Source of the DNA: Desnuesiella massiliensis
Lineage (GTDB): Bacteria; Bacillota; Clostridia; Clostridiales; Clostridiaceae
Reading direction: 5' to 3'
Assembly (NCBI RefSeq): GCF_001403615.1
Contig: NZ_LN879455.1
Coordinates: forward strand, 62,001 to 126,000
DNA length: 64,000 nucleotides
Below the pieces are notes generated by a model, which did not search any database, had not been told where the DNA came from, and worked only from the letters and a program-made list of their open reading frames with translations. Below, in pieces: positions 9,797-18,341 of the stretch (position 1 is its first letter; each line of letters starts with the position of its first letter). The position numbers were made by a program, and so were the translations under genes.

Positions 9797-9840
9797 ATGT
9801 TTGAAAACGGACACTTATTGTCTGTTTTCAAACATTTTTT
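9797..9840. other. Long perfect hairpin between divergent genes
   Basis: ATGTTTGAAAAC-GACA pairs with TGTC-GTTTTCAAACAT around a 5-base loop, then T7 on the plus strand. It looks like a terminator but has no plus-strand gene before it. It sits just upstream of a TATAAT (9846-9851) of the histidine kinase gene, so it may be an operator or a barrier to read-through. Confidence 0.6.
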
Positions 9841-9886
9841 TGCTATATAATAGGAAATATATTCATATGTGTGTGGGGGAAAGGTT

Positions 9887-11401
9887 ATGCTGAAATGGTT
9901 TTCCAATAAAAATCTAAGGTTTCAAATAATATTTATAATGACTCTGGTTTTAAGTGTGCCTATAGTGGCTACCATAGTAAATGTTTACTCTGGATCAAAT
10001 GTGGATAATGCCTTTAAATCCATGCAGGAGGATAGATTAAAAAATCTTCTTTATTACTTTGATGGAATTATTATTAATAATAGCATTTTACAGATTAAAG
10101 ATAACAAGGAAATGGCTGATAAAGTTTCAAGTCTCATAAAAGGTAATGTTACTCCCCACTATAGAGTGGCAAGAGGAACCTTTATGGAAGTATATTTTAT
10201 TAAGGATAAGGGAGAGTTCACCCCTGTAAAATTATTTGAGGATAGATTTATAGCCAAAGCTTTATTAGAAGGTAGTGAGGGGAGAAAGCTAAATATAGAT
10301 GCGGTTCTTAAGCAAGTTGCTTTAGATAAAAAGGATAAGGTAGTTTATGGAAGCTATAATAAATTGGATATTATACGATATTACCATCCCATAATCTTAA
10401 ATGGAGAGGTTAAAGCCATAGCCTTAGGAGAGACGCCTATTCCGCCAGAGATAAATTCTATCAGAAAGAATTCAAGATATGTTTTAGTGTTTGCATTAAT
10501 AGGATTAACCCTAGGATTTTTCTTAATATTGATATTGCTTAGAAACCTAAGCAACAATATTTTAAAAATACGCCAGGGACTTGAAAGGATGACAGAAGAT
10601 CTTTCTTATAGGATGGAAGACATGGGGGGAGATATTGGCAAAATTGCTAAGTACATAAACCACATGGCAGAAGCCATGGAGAAAAAAGATCAGCTGGAAG
10701 AGCAGCTAGCTAGATCTGAAAAGTTAGCATCCTTAGGTCATATGGTTTCAGGAATAGCTCATGAGATAAGAAATCCTCTAGCCATTATAAGTGGTACCGT
10801 GCAGCTTATGGAAAGAAATTTTAAGAATGTAGAAGGGTTAGAGGAGTATGTAAAAATTGTGAAAGAGCAATCTGATAGAGAAAATAAGGTTATTCAGGAC
10901 CTTTTAGATTATGCTAGGCCTTCAAAGCATTTGGTTACAGCCTTAGACCTAAATTATCTTATTAAAAGTGTGCTATCCTTTATGAATAAATATATTCAAG
11001 ATAGGAAGGCTATGCTTAAGCTAGAGCTAGAGGATAATTTGCCATTAGCTCTCATGGATGGAGATAAAATAAAACAGGTATTTGTAAATATAATTTTTAA
11101 TGCCTGCGATGCTATGGTGGAGAAGGGAGGGGGTACCCTTACCATTAAAACAGAAAAGGATGAAAGCTATATAAAAGCTTATTTTATAGATACTGGCATA
11201 GGCATAGAGGAAGGGAAGATTAAGAAGATTTTCAATCCCTACTATACCACTAAACCTAAGGGTACAGGTCTTGGTTTATCTATCAGCAATAACATCATTG
11301 AAATGCATAGTGGAAGTATAGAGGTTATTAGTAAAGAGGGAGAAGGTTCTACCTTCATAGTTAAATTACCTTACAAGTATTCCTGTAATAAAGTGTTTTA
11401 G
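9887..11401 (+). CDS. Membrane sensor histidine kinase
   Basis: A 504-residue kinase. The ATG at 9887 is preferred over the in-frame GTG at 9869, because GGGGGA lies 6 bases before it. Order: TM1 (about 15-35), a 150-residue extracellular sensor domain, TM2 (about 198-220), HAMP linker, and dimerisation/phosphoacceptor domain with His292 in GIAHEIRNPL. An ATPase domain follows with N box QVFVNIIFNACDAM, G1 DTGIGI and G2 GTGLGLSI. All catalytic motifs are intact. The partner is almost certainly the NtrC-type regulator at 13150, now separated from it by an IS110-family insertion. The type resembles AtoS/ZraS-like kinases that partner NtrC-type regulators. The signal is unknown; the downstream exporter suggests an envelope or drug cue. 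Confidence 0.88.
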   Translation: MLKWFSNKNLRFQIIFIMTLVLSVPIVATIVNVYSGSNVDNAFKSMQEDRLKNLLYYFDGIIINNSILQIKDNKEMADKVSSLIKGNVTPHYRVARGTFMEVYFIKDKGEFTPVKLFEDRFIAKALLEGSEGRKLNIDAVLKQVALDKKDKVVYGSYNKLDIIRYYHPIILNGEVKAIALGETPIPPEINSIRKNSRYVLVFALIGLTLGFFLILILLRNLSNNILKIRQGLERMTEDLSYRMEDMGGDIGKIAKYINHMAEAMEKKDQLEEQLARSEKLASLGHMVSGIAHEIRNPLAIISGTVQLMERNFKNVEGLEEYVKIVKEQSDRENKVIQDLLDYARPSKHLVTALDLNYLIKSVLSFMNKYIQDRKAMLKLELEDNLPLALMDGDKIKQVFVNIIFNACDAMVEKGGGTLTIKTEKDESYIKAYFIDTGIGIEEGKIKKIFNPYYTTKPKGTGLGLSISNNIIEMHSGSIEVISKEGEGSTFIVKLPYKYSCNKVF

Positions 11402-11425
11402 ACTTTGAGATGAATAAAAAAACCT

Positions 11426-11475
11426 GATATAAATATATTGTGTCAACTTGCAAAAGACAACAAACAATTTATATC
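11426..11475 (+). repeat. Subterminal inverted repeat at left side of IS110-family element
   Basis: TGATATAAAT and ATTTATATCA form a 10-bp inverted repeat enclosing about 30 bases (TTGTGTCAACTTGCAAAAGA region). It lies directly before the transposase gene and after the kinase stop, and probably lies within the left end of the element. Confidence 0.6.
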
Positions 11476-11490
11476 AGCAGGTAAACTTAA

Positions 11491-12744
11491 ATGAATAACA
11501 TAATAATGGTTCCCAATACGTTAATTCTAGGGATAGATATCGCAAAAGAAAACCACTATGGTCAATTTGTAGTGAATGGTGAATATATAAAAAAACCATT
11601 CCTAATAAAGAATACCAAAGAATCTTTTGATTGTCTATTAGAAACAATAAAAGAATTAACGAATAAATATGGAACAATTCATACTCTTGTAGGCATGGAG
11701 CCGACAGGCCATTATTGGAAAAATATTGCCTACTATTTGAAAAATAGAGAAATAAATATATGTTTAGTTAATCCTTATCATGTTAATAAAACAAAGGAAT
11801 TAGAAGATAATAGTCCTACTAAGAATGACAAAAAGGATGCCAAAATAATATCAAAACTAATCTATCAAGGGCAATATCTTACATGCATGTTTGAAGAAGA
11901 AATATATATTAATTTAAGATTGTGTAGTAATAATAGACAAGAATTAAGAAGGCAACTAATTGCTGAAAAAGTAAGACTAATAGCGCTATTAGATGAATAT
12001 TTTCCAGAACTCACAAGATTATTTTCAGATATATTAAGTAAATCTTTAATAGCAATTTTAAAAAATTGTCCTTTTCCGAAAGATATTTTAGATATTGGAA
12101 TTGAAAGGCTTACACAGATTTTAAAAGATGCTACTAAAAATCGTGTGGGTTTAAAAAAGTCTATATTGGTATATGAGGCGGCTAAAAAGTCAATAGGTGT
12201 ACCCGTAGGGTTAGAAGGTGCAAAATATAGATTAGAGTTAATTTTAAGGAAGTTAGATTGGCTGCAAAAAGAAATAGATGCAGTTGAAGAAATGATGAAG
12301 CAATACTTAGATAAAACTGGTTATATTGACTTTCTGTTAAGTATACAAGGCGTTGGAATAGTGACTGCTGCAACTTTCTTAGCCGAGGTAGGAGATATAT
12401 CTAAGTATGATAACTATAAGCAAATTCAAAAAGTTGCGGGACTAAATCTGAAAGAAACTAGTTCTGGCATGAAAAAAGGAAAAACTAAGATTAGTAAAAG
12501 AGGTAGATCTAATTTAAGAAATATTTTGTATCAAGCAGCTATAGTTATGGTTGCGAAAAATCAAGCATTTAAGGAGATTTATGAACATCTCACAAAAAGA
12601 CAAGATAATAAACTTACAGGGAAACAAGCAATAGTAGCTTTAAGTGTTAGACTTATCAAAGTTATGTATACTTTGTGTACTAAAAAGATAATGTACTCAC
12701 ATGATAAAGTTCACGGAGTAAATAGTTATAAACAAGCAGCTTAA
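11491..12744 (+). CDS. IS110-family transposase (DEDD recombinase)
   Basis: A 417-residue recombinase. The N-terminal RuvC-like domain shows the four acidic residues of the family: Asp16 in LGIDIAKE, Glu70 in GMEPTGHYW, and Asp113 and Asp116 in KNDKKDAK. The C-terminal domain has the helix-hairpin-helix-like IQGVGIVTAATFLAEVGD and a Ser-containing GLNLKETSSG motif, where IS110 enzymes carry their catalytic serine. The gene is complete, with no frameshift. IS110 elements insert without classic inverted ends and are guided by a non-coding bridge RNA encoded beside the transposase. Here the long non-coding stretch is on the 3' side. The element sits between the kinase and regulator genes of one two-component system, so it is a late arrival there. 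Confidence 0.92.
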   Translation: MNNIIMVPNTLILGIDIAKENHYGQFVVNGEYIKKPFLIKNTKESFDCLLETIKELTNKYGTIHTLVGMEPTGHYWKNIAYYLKNREINICLVNPYHVNKTKELEDNSPTKNDKKDAKIISKLIYQGQYLTCMFEEEIYINLRLCSNNRQELRRQLIAEKVRLIALLDEYFPELTRLFSDILSKSLIAILKNCPFPKDILDIGIERLTQILKDATKNRVGLKKSILVYEAAKKSIGVPVGLEGAKYRLELILRKLDWLQKEIDAVEEMMKQYLDKTGYIDFLLSIQGVGIVTAATFLAEVGDISKYDNYKQIQKVAGLNLKETSSGMKKGKTKISKRGRSNLRNILYQAAIVMVAKNQAFKEIYEHLTKRQDNKLTGKQAIVALSVRLIKVMYTLCTKKIMYSHDKVHGVNSYKQAA

Positions 12745-13080
12745 TAAGATATTTAAAGTTATATAGCAATAAAAAATTGTTCGGTTAAAAAGAGTAAGGT
12801 TAAACACGTTCACACCCCCATAAGGGCATAAATGACCCAGTATACAAGGATTAACGCTAGCACCTGCTCTAAAATGCAGAACGAAGGAATGATAGAGGCA
12901 CAAATGTTGTGTACTCAGGGAGATATGGTAGGGTCAGCATTAGAGCTTTTTAGGTGAATACCTTCAAATTATTGGTAAAAAATAAAATTCTAACGGGGAT
13001 ATCTACCTAACTCCAGTAAAATAACGTTATATATTCAATATAACTCCAAATACTTACTAAGTTTGTTTTATGATACAAAT
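12745..13080 (+). ncRNA. Non-coding right flank of IS110-family element, candidate bridge RNA
   Basis: About 335 bases without an ORF, with a base composition richer in G and C than its surroundings between 12800 and 12960. GCTCTAAAATGC (about 12865) can pair with GCATTAGAGC (about 12938), enclosing a smaller hairpin GCACAAATGTTGTG. In the IS1111 branch of this family the guide RNA lies downstream of the transposase, which fits this position. The RNA boundaries and the guide loops could not be defined by eye. The right end of the element is also not defined. Confidence 0.45.
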
Positions 13081-13149
13081 TGAAATTCAATGAAAACAAG
13101 AGAATATTAAAGAAAATATTAAATTATTGAGGTAGGGAGGAGGAACACC

Positions 13150-14493
13150 GTGAGTAGAATTCTTGTTATAGATGATGAAGAGTATATAGGCTGGATCATA
13201 AAAAAAGCCTTTGAGGGAACTGACCATGAGGTGCAGACATGTACTAGCGCTCTGCAAGGCATTGATATGGTTCAAAAGCAGAGTTTTGAGCTGGTATTTT
13301 TAGATTTAAGACTTCCTGATATGGATGGCATGGAGGTACTTAGTAAGCTTAAGAAGCTTTATAAGGAACTAGCTGTTATTATAATCACTGCTCATGGTTC
13401 GATTGATACTGCCATAGAAAGTATGAAGAAAGGAGCTTTTGATTATATAACCAAGCCCTTTGATGTAGATGAGCTGCTTCTAATAGCTGAAAAGGCTCTT
13501 AATATGACAAAGCTTAGAGAGGAAATACATTATCTAAGAAGAGAAGCTTCAAAGCATATAGATGATATCAGTTTTATAAGCAAAAATGCAAAAGTAAATT
13601 CTATATACGGTATTTTGCCTCAGATTAGTGAAAGCTCTGCACCCATCCTCATAAGAGGAGAAAATGGTAATGGGAAAGAGGTCTTAGCAAGAAAAGTACA
13701 CGATTTAGGCAAAAGAAAGCATAAACCCTTTGTGGTTTTTAATTGCAGCTTAGGCAACGAGGAATTTATAGAGAGAGAGCTATTCGGCTATGAGGGGGAT
13801 ATCAAAGTAGATAAAGACAAAAGAAGGATTGGAAGCCTTGATATAGCTCATAAGGGAACCATATTTTTTGACGAAATAAGTGCCTTAAGTAAAAATATGC
13901 AGCTAAAACTTTTAAAGTTTATTGAAACTGGAGAGATGCAAAGACCAGGTGGCAATAGTGAAAAGCTAGATGTAAGGATTATCGCCGCTACCAATAAAAA
14001 TCTTTTGCAATCTATAGAGCAGGGGGATTTTAGAGAGGATTTTTATTATGGCATAAATTTAGTGTCTTTAGAGCTGCCTCCTTTGAGAGAAAGAATAGAA
14101 GATATCAGTGATTTCATATACTGTTTCATTAATAAATATGATACTGAAGGAAAAATAGGTGAAGTGACCCCAGAGGCTCTAAAGCTTTTAAAAAGCTATC
14201 ATTGGCCAGGAAATATAAGAGAGTTAGAAAATGTTATAGAGAGAATAATACTATTAAATCAAGGTCCAAGCATAAAAGCTCTAAACCTCCCAGCAGAAAT
14301 ATTTGAACAGAAAAAAAGGGGAAGGAATCCTATAATATATTTTCCAGAGGAAGGTATAAATCTGGAAGAGGTAGAGAAAGAGCTTATAATGAAGGCCCTT
14401 AAAATGGCTAATCAAAATCAGAGTAGAGCGGCACAGCTGCTGGGAATTACCCGTTCTGCCTTGATATATAGAATGCAAAAGTATGGAATATAG
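13150..14493 (+). CDS. NtrC-type response regulator lacking the GAFTGA loop
   Basis: A 447-residue regulator with a GTG start 6 bases after GGGAGGAGG. The receiver domain (1-120) has the acidic pair DD8-9, phospho-acceptor Asp52 (VFLDLRLPD) and the Lys of TKPFD. The AAA+ domain (about 140-375) has Walker A GENGNGKEV and Walker B GTIFFDEI, and RxxR-type fingers. A Fis-type helix-turn-helix is at the C-terminus (NQSRAAQLLGITRSALIYRM). Where sigma-54 activators have ELFGHEKGAFTGA, this protein reads ELFGYEGDIKVDK, so the loop that contacts sigma-54 is missing. It may act as a DNA-binding regulator of sigma-A promoters, as TyrR and some NtrC forms do. It is the first gene of the exporter operon and likely regulates it together with the kinase at 9887. 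Confidence 0.88.
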   Translation: MSRILVIDDEEYIGWIIKKAFEGTDHEVQTCTSALQGIDMVQKQSFELVFLDLRLPDMDGMEVLSKLKKLYKELAVIIITAHGSIDTAIESMKKGAFDYITKPFDVDELLLIAEKALNMTKLREEIHYLRREASKHIDDISFISKNAKVNSIYGILPQISESSAPILIRGENGNGKEVLARKVHDLGKRKHKPFVVFNCSLGNEEFIERELFGYEGDIKVDKDKRRIGSLDIAHKGTIFFDEISALSKNMQLKLLKFIETGEMQRPGGNSEKLDVRIIAATNKNLLQSIEQGDFREDFYYGINLVSLELPPLRERIEDISDFIYCFINKYDTEGKIGEVTPEALKLLKSYHWPGNIRELENVIERIILLNQGPSIKALNLPAEIFEQKKRGRNPIIYFPEEGINLEEVEKELIMKALKMANQNQSRAAQLLGITRSALIYRMQKYGI

Positions 14494-14506
14494 AGGAGTG
14501 AAAAGT

Positions 14507-16471
14507 ATGAAGGTCGAAGTCAAAGAAAAATTCAAGAAAATAATTTCTAAGAAGCCTTCCAAAAAGGCTGTGGTATTAATAACTAGCTTACTTATTTTAG
14601 TAGTAGCAGGAGTAGCACTATTTAAAAGTAAATTCATACAAAATAAATTCTTTTCAAATCAACAGGTAGTTCAGCGACTTGCAGCTGTGAGAAAAGGAGA
14701 TATCAAGGTGGCGGTTTCAGGCTCAGGTCCCTTATACTATAGCAAAACCTCTAATTTAACCTCAAAGGCAGCAAGCACTATTACTAAGCTATATTTTAAA
14801 GAAGGAGATAAGGTTAAAGCAGGAGACCTCATAGCAGAACTAGATGATAAAGATGCCCTTAACACCGTTAATGATAAAAAGAATAGCTTGACTCAAAGTC
14901 AATTGAGTAACAGTACAGATGACATAAATAAGCTTCAGATCAAAGCACCCATTACAGGGCAAATCACAGAGTTGAAAGCCCTAAAGGGAGCTAATATTTC
15001 TAAAGGTGGAGCTTTATTTACCATAACAGATACCTCCAAGCTTAAAACCTCTATGTCCTTTAATTTCTCAGATGCTTCACAATTTTCTTTAGGGGCTGAA
15101 GCTCAGGTATATTTAACTTCTATAATGCAATCTGTAAAGGGATATGTTACATATATAAGCAATTCACCTAAGACCACGGCTTCTGGTGGACAGCTTGTAA
15201 ATGTAGAAATTGAAATGGACAATCCAGGAGCATTGCTTGCGGGCATGACTGCCAGTGCTGAGGTTGAAACCTCTAGAGGAGTAGCATCTAGCATTGACAC
15301 AGGAACTCTTGATTATTTAAATAAGCAGACTATTACTAGTGAAACAGGAGGAACTGTAGAAAGCCTAGCTATAAAGGAAGGTCAAAAGATTAACGCAGGA
15401 TCTCTAGTAATTACCTTAAAAAACGATGATATAGTAAAGTCAAATCAATTGAATAATTTAAAAATAGAAAGCTCAAAGCTTCAAGTAGAAAATGCCGAGA
15501 AACAGCTTTCTAATTATAAAATTTATGCTACTATAGATGGAACTATAACTAAGCAAACTTTAAATGAGGGGGATAATGTAAAGGCTAATGATGTAATAGC
15601 TGTGGTAACAGATACTACCCAGATGAGGTTTGATATAAGTATAGACGAGCTAGATATAGCTAAATTAAGCCTTGGCCAAAAGGCAAGTATAACCATAGAT
15701 GCTCTTACAGACACTGCTGCAAAGCCTCTTCAGGGAGAAGTGGTAAAGGTACCCTTTGAAGGAAAATCACAAAATGGAGTAGCCACCTTTGCAGTAACTA
15801 TACAGCTAAATGAAAATATTGAAACCTTAAAAAGTGGAATGAATGCTAATGCTGAGGTGGAGATTAATACGGTAGCAAATGTTCTTTACGTTCCTATAGA
15901 AGCGGTGACAAAAATGAGAGGAAAATCTTATGTAATGGTTAAATCAGATAGTGCTACTAGTAATAGTGGAAGTAACGGACAAACACCTTCTCAGGGACAA
16001 TCAGGTTTTAATAGGCAAAGACCAACTGATGGACAAGGAACCACTCAGGGAGGACCACAAGGAAACTCAGGACAAGGTGGGCAAAATGCTCAAGGAGGCA
16101 ATAGACAAAGTAATGGTAATGGGGGAAATTTTAATAGACAAAATAGCGGAAACAACCAAAACAACGGTAATGCTCAAACTAGAACCAACTCTACAGCAGG
16201 AGTAAATTCCAGCAACCTATTGAAAGGCATTTTGGGTAATGGACAAAGCAATAATAAAACTCAAAACTACTACGCTAATGCTGTGCAAAAAGAGGTAGAG
16301 GTAGGAATAAATAATGATGGCTATATAGAAGTAAAGAGTGGATTAAAAGAGGGCGAGCAAGTAATTTTACCTCAAATACAGACCTCTCAAAGCAATCAAC
16401 AAATGACTAGGCAAGCCACTGGGGGAAATATGCCTACAGGCGGAGGCTTCCCAGGGGGTGGAAATAGGTGA
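14507..16471 (+). CDS. HlyD/MacA-type membrane fusion protein of an ABC exporter
   Basis: A 654-residue adaptor starting at 14507 (GAGGAG 7 bases before), 13 bases after the regulator stop; the ATG at 14483 lies inside the regulator gene. An N-terminal signal-anchor (AVVLITSLLILVVAGVALF) is followed by two tandem adaptor modules. Each module has a lipoyl-like half (ITKLYFKEGDKVKAGDLIAEL; VESLAIKEGQKINAGSLVITL) and beta-barrel strands, whereas MacA-type proteins usually have one and about 380 residues. The coiled-coil hairpin is very short. Between about residues 478 and 590 lies a low-complexity insert of G, Q, N, S repeats, with another Gly-rich tail (GGGFPGGGNR). It overlaps the ATPase gene by 4 bases (GTGA), so the two are translationally coupled. 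It should link the MacB-like transporter to the wall or an outer partner. Confidence 0.85.
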   Translation: MKVEVKEKFKKIISKKPSKKAVVLITSLLILVVAGVALFKSKFIQNKFFSNQQVVQRLAAVRKGDIKVAVSGSGPLYYSKTSNLTSKAASTITKLYFKEGDKVKAGDLIAELDDKDALNTVNDKKNSLTQSQLSNSTDDINKLQIKAPITGQITELKALKGANISKGGALFTITDTSKLKTSMSFNFSDASQFSLGAEAQVYLTSIMQSVKGYVTYISNSPKTTASGGQLVNVEIEMDNPGALLAGMTASAEVETSRGVASSIDTGTLDYLNKQTITSETGGTVESLAIKEGQKINAGSLVITLKNDDIVKSNQLNNLKIESSKLQVENAEKQLSNYKIYATIDGTITKQTLNEGDNVKANDVIAVVTDTTQMRFDISIDELDIAKLSLGQKASITIDALTDTAAKPLQGEVVKVPFEGKSQNGVATFAVTIQLNENIETLKSGMNANAEVEINTVANVLYVPIEAVTKMRGKSYVMVKSDSATSNSGSNGQTPSQGQSGFNRQRPTDGQGTTQGGPQGNSGQGGQNAQGGNRQSNGNGGNFNRQNSGNNQNNGNAQTRTNSTAGVNSSNLLKGILGNGQSNNKTQNYYANAVQKEVEVGINNDGYIEVKSGLKEGEQVILPQIQTSQSNQQMTRQATGGNMPTGGGFPGGGNR

Positions 16472-17145
16472 TAGAAATCTCTAATATGTGCAAGGTATAC
16501 AAAATGGGGGACACTGAGGTTAAGGCTCTAAATGATGTAAATATCAAAATAAATGCTAAGGAGTTCGTATCCATAGTAGGTCCTTCAGGTTCAGGAAAAT
16601 CTACCCTTATGAATATGATAGGCTGCCTAGATGTGCCAACTTCTGGCTCCTATATATTAGATGGAAAAGAAGTTAGCCAAATGAAGGATGATGAGCTAGC
16701 AGAGATCAGAAATTGCAAGATAGGCTTTGTGTTTCAAAAATTTAATCTGCTTCAAAAGCTGTCAGCCCTAGAAAATGTAGAGCTTCCTTTAATCTATCAA
16801 GGGCTAAATGCTAAGGAAGTAAGAAAGAGAGCCATAGAAGCCTTAGAGAGTGTAGGTCTTCAGGATAGAATGCATCATAGACCCAATGAGCTTTCCGGAG
16901 GTCAGCAGCAGAGGGTGGCCATAGCGAGGGCTTTAGTGACAAAGCCACCAGTAATTTTAGCTGACGAGCCCACTGGCGCCCTTGATAGTAAAACAGGACT
17001 AGAGGTCATGGATATATTAAGAGACCTTCATTCAACGGGAAATACAATTATTTTAATTACCCATGATAATAGTCTTGCTATGCAGGCAAAGAGAATGATA
17101 AAAATTCATGACGGAGAAATTACGGAGGATCGTGAGGTGATATAA
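16468..17145 (+). CDS. MacB/LolD-type ABC transporter ATP-binding protein
   Basis: A 225-residue ATPase with a GTG start overlapping the adaptor stop. It has Walker A GPSGSGKST, a Q-loop (FVFQKFNLL), the ABC signature LSGGQQQRVAIARAL, Walker B VILADEPTGALD and the switch His (LITHD). Length and the LLQKLSALENVELPL segment are typical of the MacB/LolD/YknY group, which power mechanotransmission-type exporters rather than classic translocators. It shares one base with the permease gene (TAATG). It works with the permease at 17145 and the adaptor at 14507 to expel a peptide, toxin or lipid-type substrate, not identifiable here. Confidence 0.92.
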   Translation: MIEISNMCKVYKMGDTEVKALNDVNIKINAKEFVSIVGPSGSGKSTLMNMIGCLDVPTSGSYILDGKEVSQMKDDELAEIRNCKIGFVFQKFNLLQKLSALENVELPLIYQGLNAKEVRKRAIEALESVGLQDRMHHRPNELSGGQQQRVAIARALVTKPPVILADEPTGALDSKTGLEVMDILRDLHSTGNTIILITHDNSLAMQAKRMIKIHDGEITEDREVI

Positions 17146-18323
17146 TGAACTTTGTACAAGCTTTTAAGATGGCTATAAAAAGTATAGTAGGAAATAAAAT
17201 TCGATCCTTGCTTACCATGCTAGGAGTTATCATTGGGGTTGGGGCTGTTATAGCAGCTACCGCCTTTGCAGAAGGAAGTACCAAGCAAATAACGGACTCC
17301 ATTCAAGGACTAGGCACAAATTTAGTGCAAGTAACCATTACAGGAAGAAACAGCAATAGAAATGTTTCCTATGAGGATTTAGAGAAGTTAAAGGAAGAAA
17401 ACAGCAGTTTAATAGCTAGCATAGCACCCCAGGTCTCCAGCAGTGTTACGGTAAAGGTAGGAAGTAAGAGCAGAACCACCACAGTTATAGGCACAAGTCC
17501 TGATTACGAAATCATTAAAAACACTCATGTGCAAAGTGGAAGGTTTTTAATTCCTCTAGACATAGATTATAACCAAAAGGTAGCTCTAGTGGGTACTGCA
17601 GTGGTCAATGATATTTTTCAAGGGGCTAATCCTATAGACAAAACCTTAAAGATTAATGGTATAATATTCAAAGTGGTAGGTGTATTAGAGGAAAAAGAAA
17701 ATGGCGGCACTCAAACCGCCGATGACCAGATAATCATACCTGTATCTGTAGCCGCTAGAATTACAGGAGCAGGTAATGCTAAGAACTTTCTTGTACAGGC
17801 TACTGCTGCTGAAACTGTTGATAAAGTGGTAGAAGTGGTTACAGTGCTTTTAACCAAGGTGTATAAAAACTCTAATACCTTCAGAGTATTCAACCAAGCA
17901 CAGATGCTTTCCACCCTTAATACCATTACGGGTACCATGATGCTTATATTAGGAGGTATCGCCACTATTTCTCTAGTAGTAGGAGGTATAGGGATCATGA
18001 ATATAATGCTTGTTTCCGTCACCGAAAGAACTAGGGAAATAGGCATAAGAAAATCCATAGGTGCTAAAAAGAAAAACATACTTACTCAATTTCTCATAGA
18101 AGCCCTTATGGTTACAGGAATTGGTGGGATTATAGGCGTAATTTTTGGCCTTAGTATAATAAAATTTATCATAGGAGGCTTTAAAATCGTACCAGAAGTA
18201 TATTCAATAAAATGGATAATGCTATCCTTTGGGATATCCTTGATCATTGGAGTGGTTTTTGGTATGTATCCAGCAAAAAAAGCTGCGAATTTAAATCCTA
18301 TAGATGCGTTGATGTATGAATAA
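17145..18323 (+). CDS. MacB/FtsX-type ABC transporter permease
   Basis: A 392-residue permease. It has an N-terminal TM (KIRSLLTMLGVIIGVGAVIA), a large extracellular MacB-like domain (about 45-260) and three C-terminal TMs (IGIMNIMLVSVTERTREIG motif, then two helices). This is the standard MacB/YknZ topology of one plus three helices. The motif NKIRSLLTMLGVIIG and TERTREIGIRKSIGAKK are the family's signature. It is translationally coupled to the ATPase gene and followed after 18 bases by an SLH protein gene, so the exporter and a wall protein share one transcript. Confidence 0.92.
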   Translation: MNFVQAFKMAIKSIVGNKIRSLLTMLGVIIGVGAVIAATAFAEGSTKQITDSIQGLGTNLVQVTITGRNSNRNVSYEDLEKLKEENSSLIASIAPQVSSSVTVKVGSKSRTTTVIGTSPDYEIIKNTHVQSGRFLIPLDIDYNQKVALVGTAVVNDIFQGANPIDKTLKINGIIFKVVGVLEEKENGGTQTADDQIIIPVSVAARITGAGNAKNFLVQATAAETVDKVVEVVTVLLTKVYKNSNTFRVFNQAQMLSTLNTITGTMMLILGGIATISLVVGGIGIMNIMLVSVTERTREIGIRKSIGAKKKNILTQFLIEALMVTGIGGIIGVIFGLSIIKFIIGGFKIVPEVYSIKWIMLSFGISLIIGVVFGMYPAKKAANLNPIDALMYE

Positions 18324-18341
18324 GAAGAGGACGGTGAAAAA

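Noticed and set aside
14281..14637. 118-codon minus-strand ORF across the regulator/adaptor junction
   Set aside because: Antisense to two well-supported genes, no recognisable domain.
15951..16205. 84-codon plus-strand ORF inside the exporter adaptor gene
   Set aside because: A frame shadow of the low-complexity G/Q/N-rich region; no ribosome binding site, and the adaptor frame is clearly the coding one.
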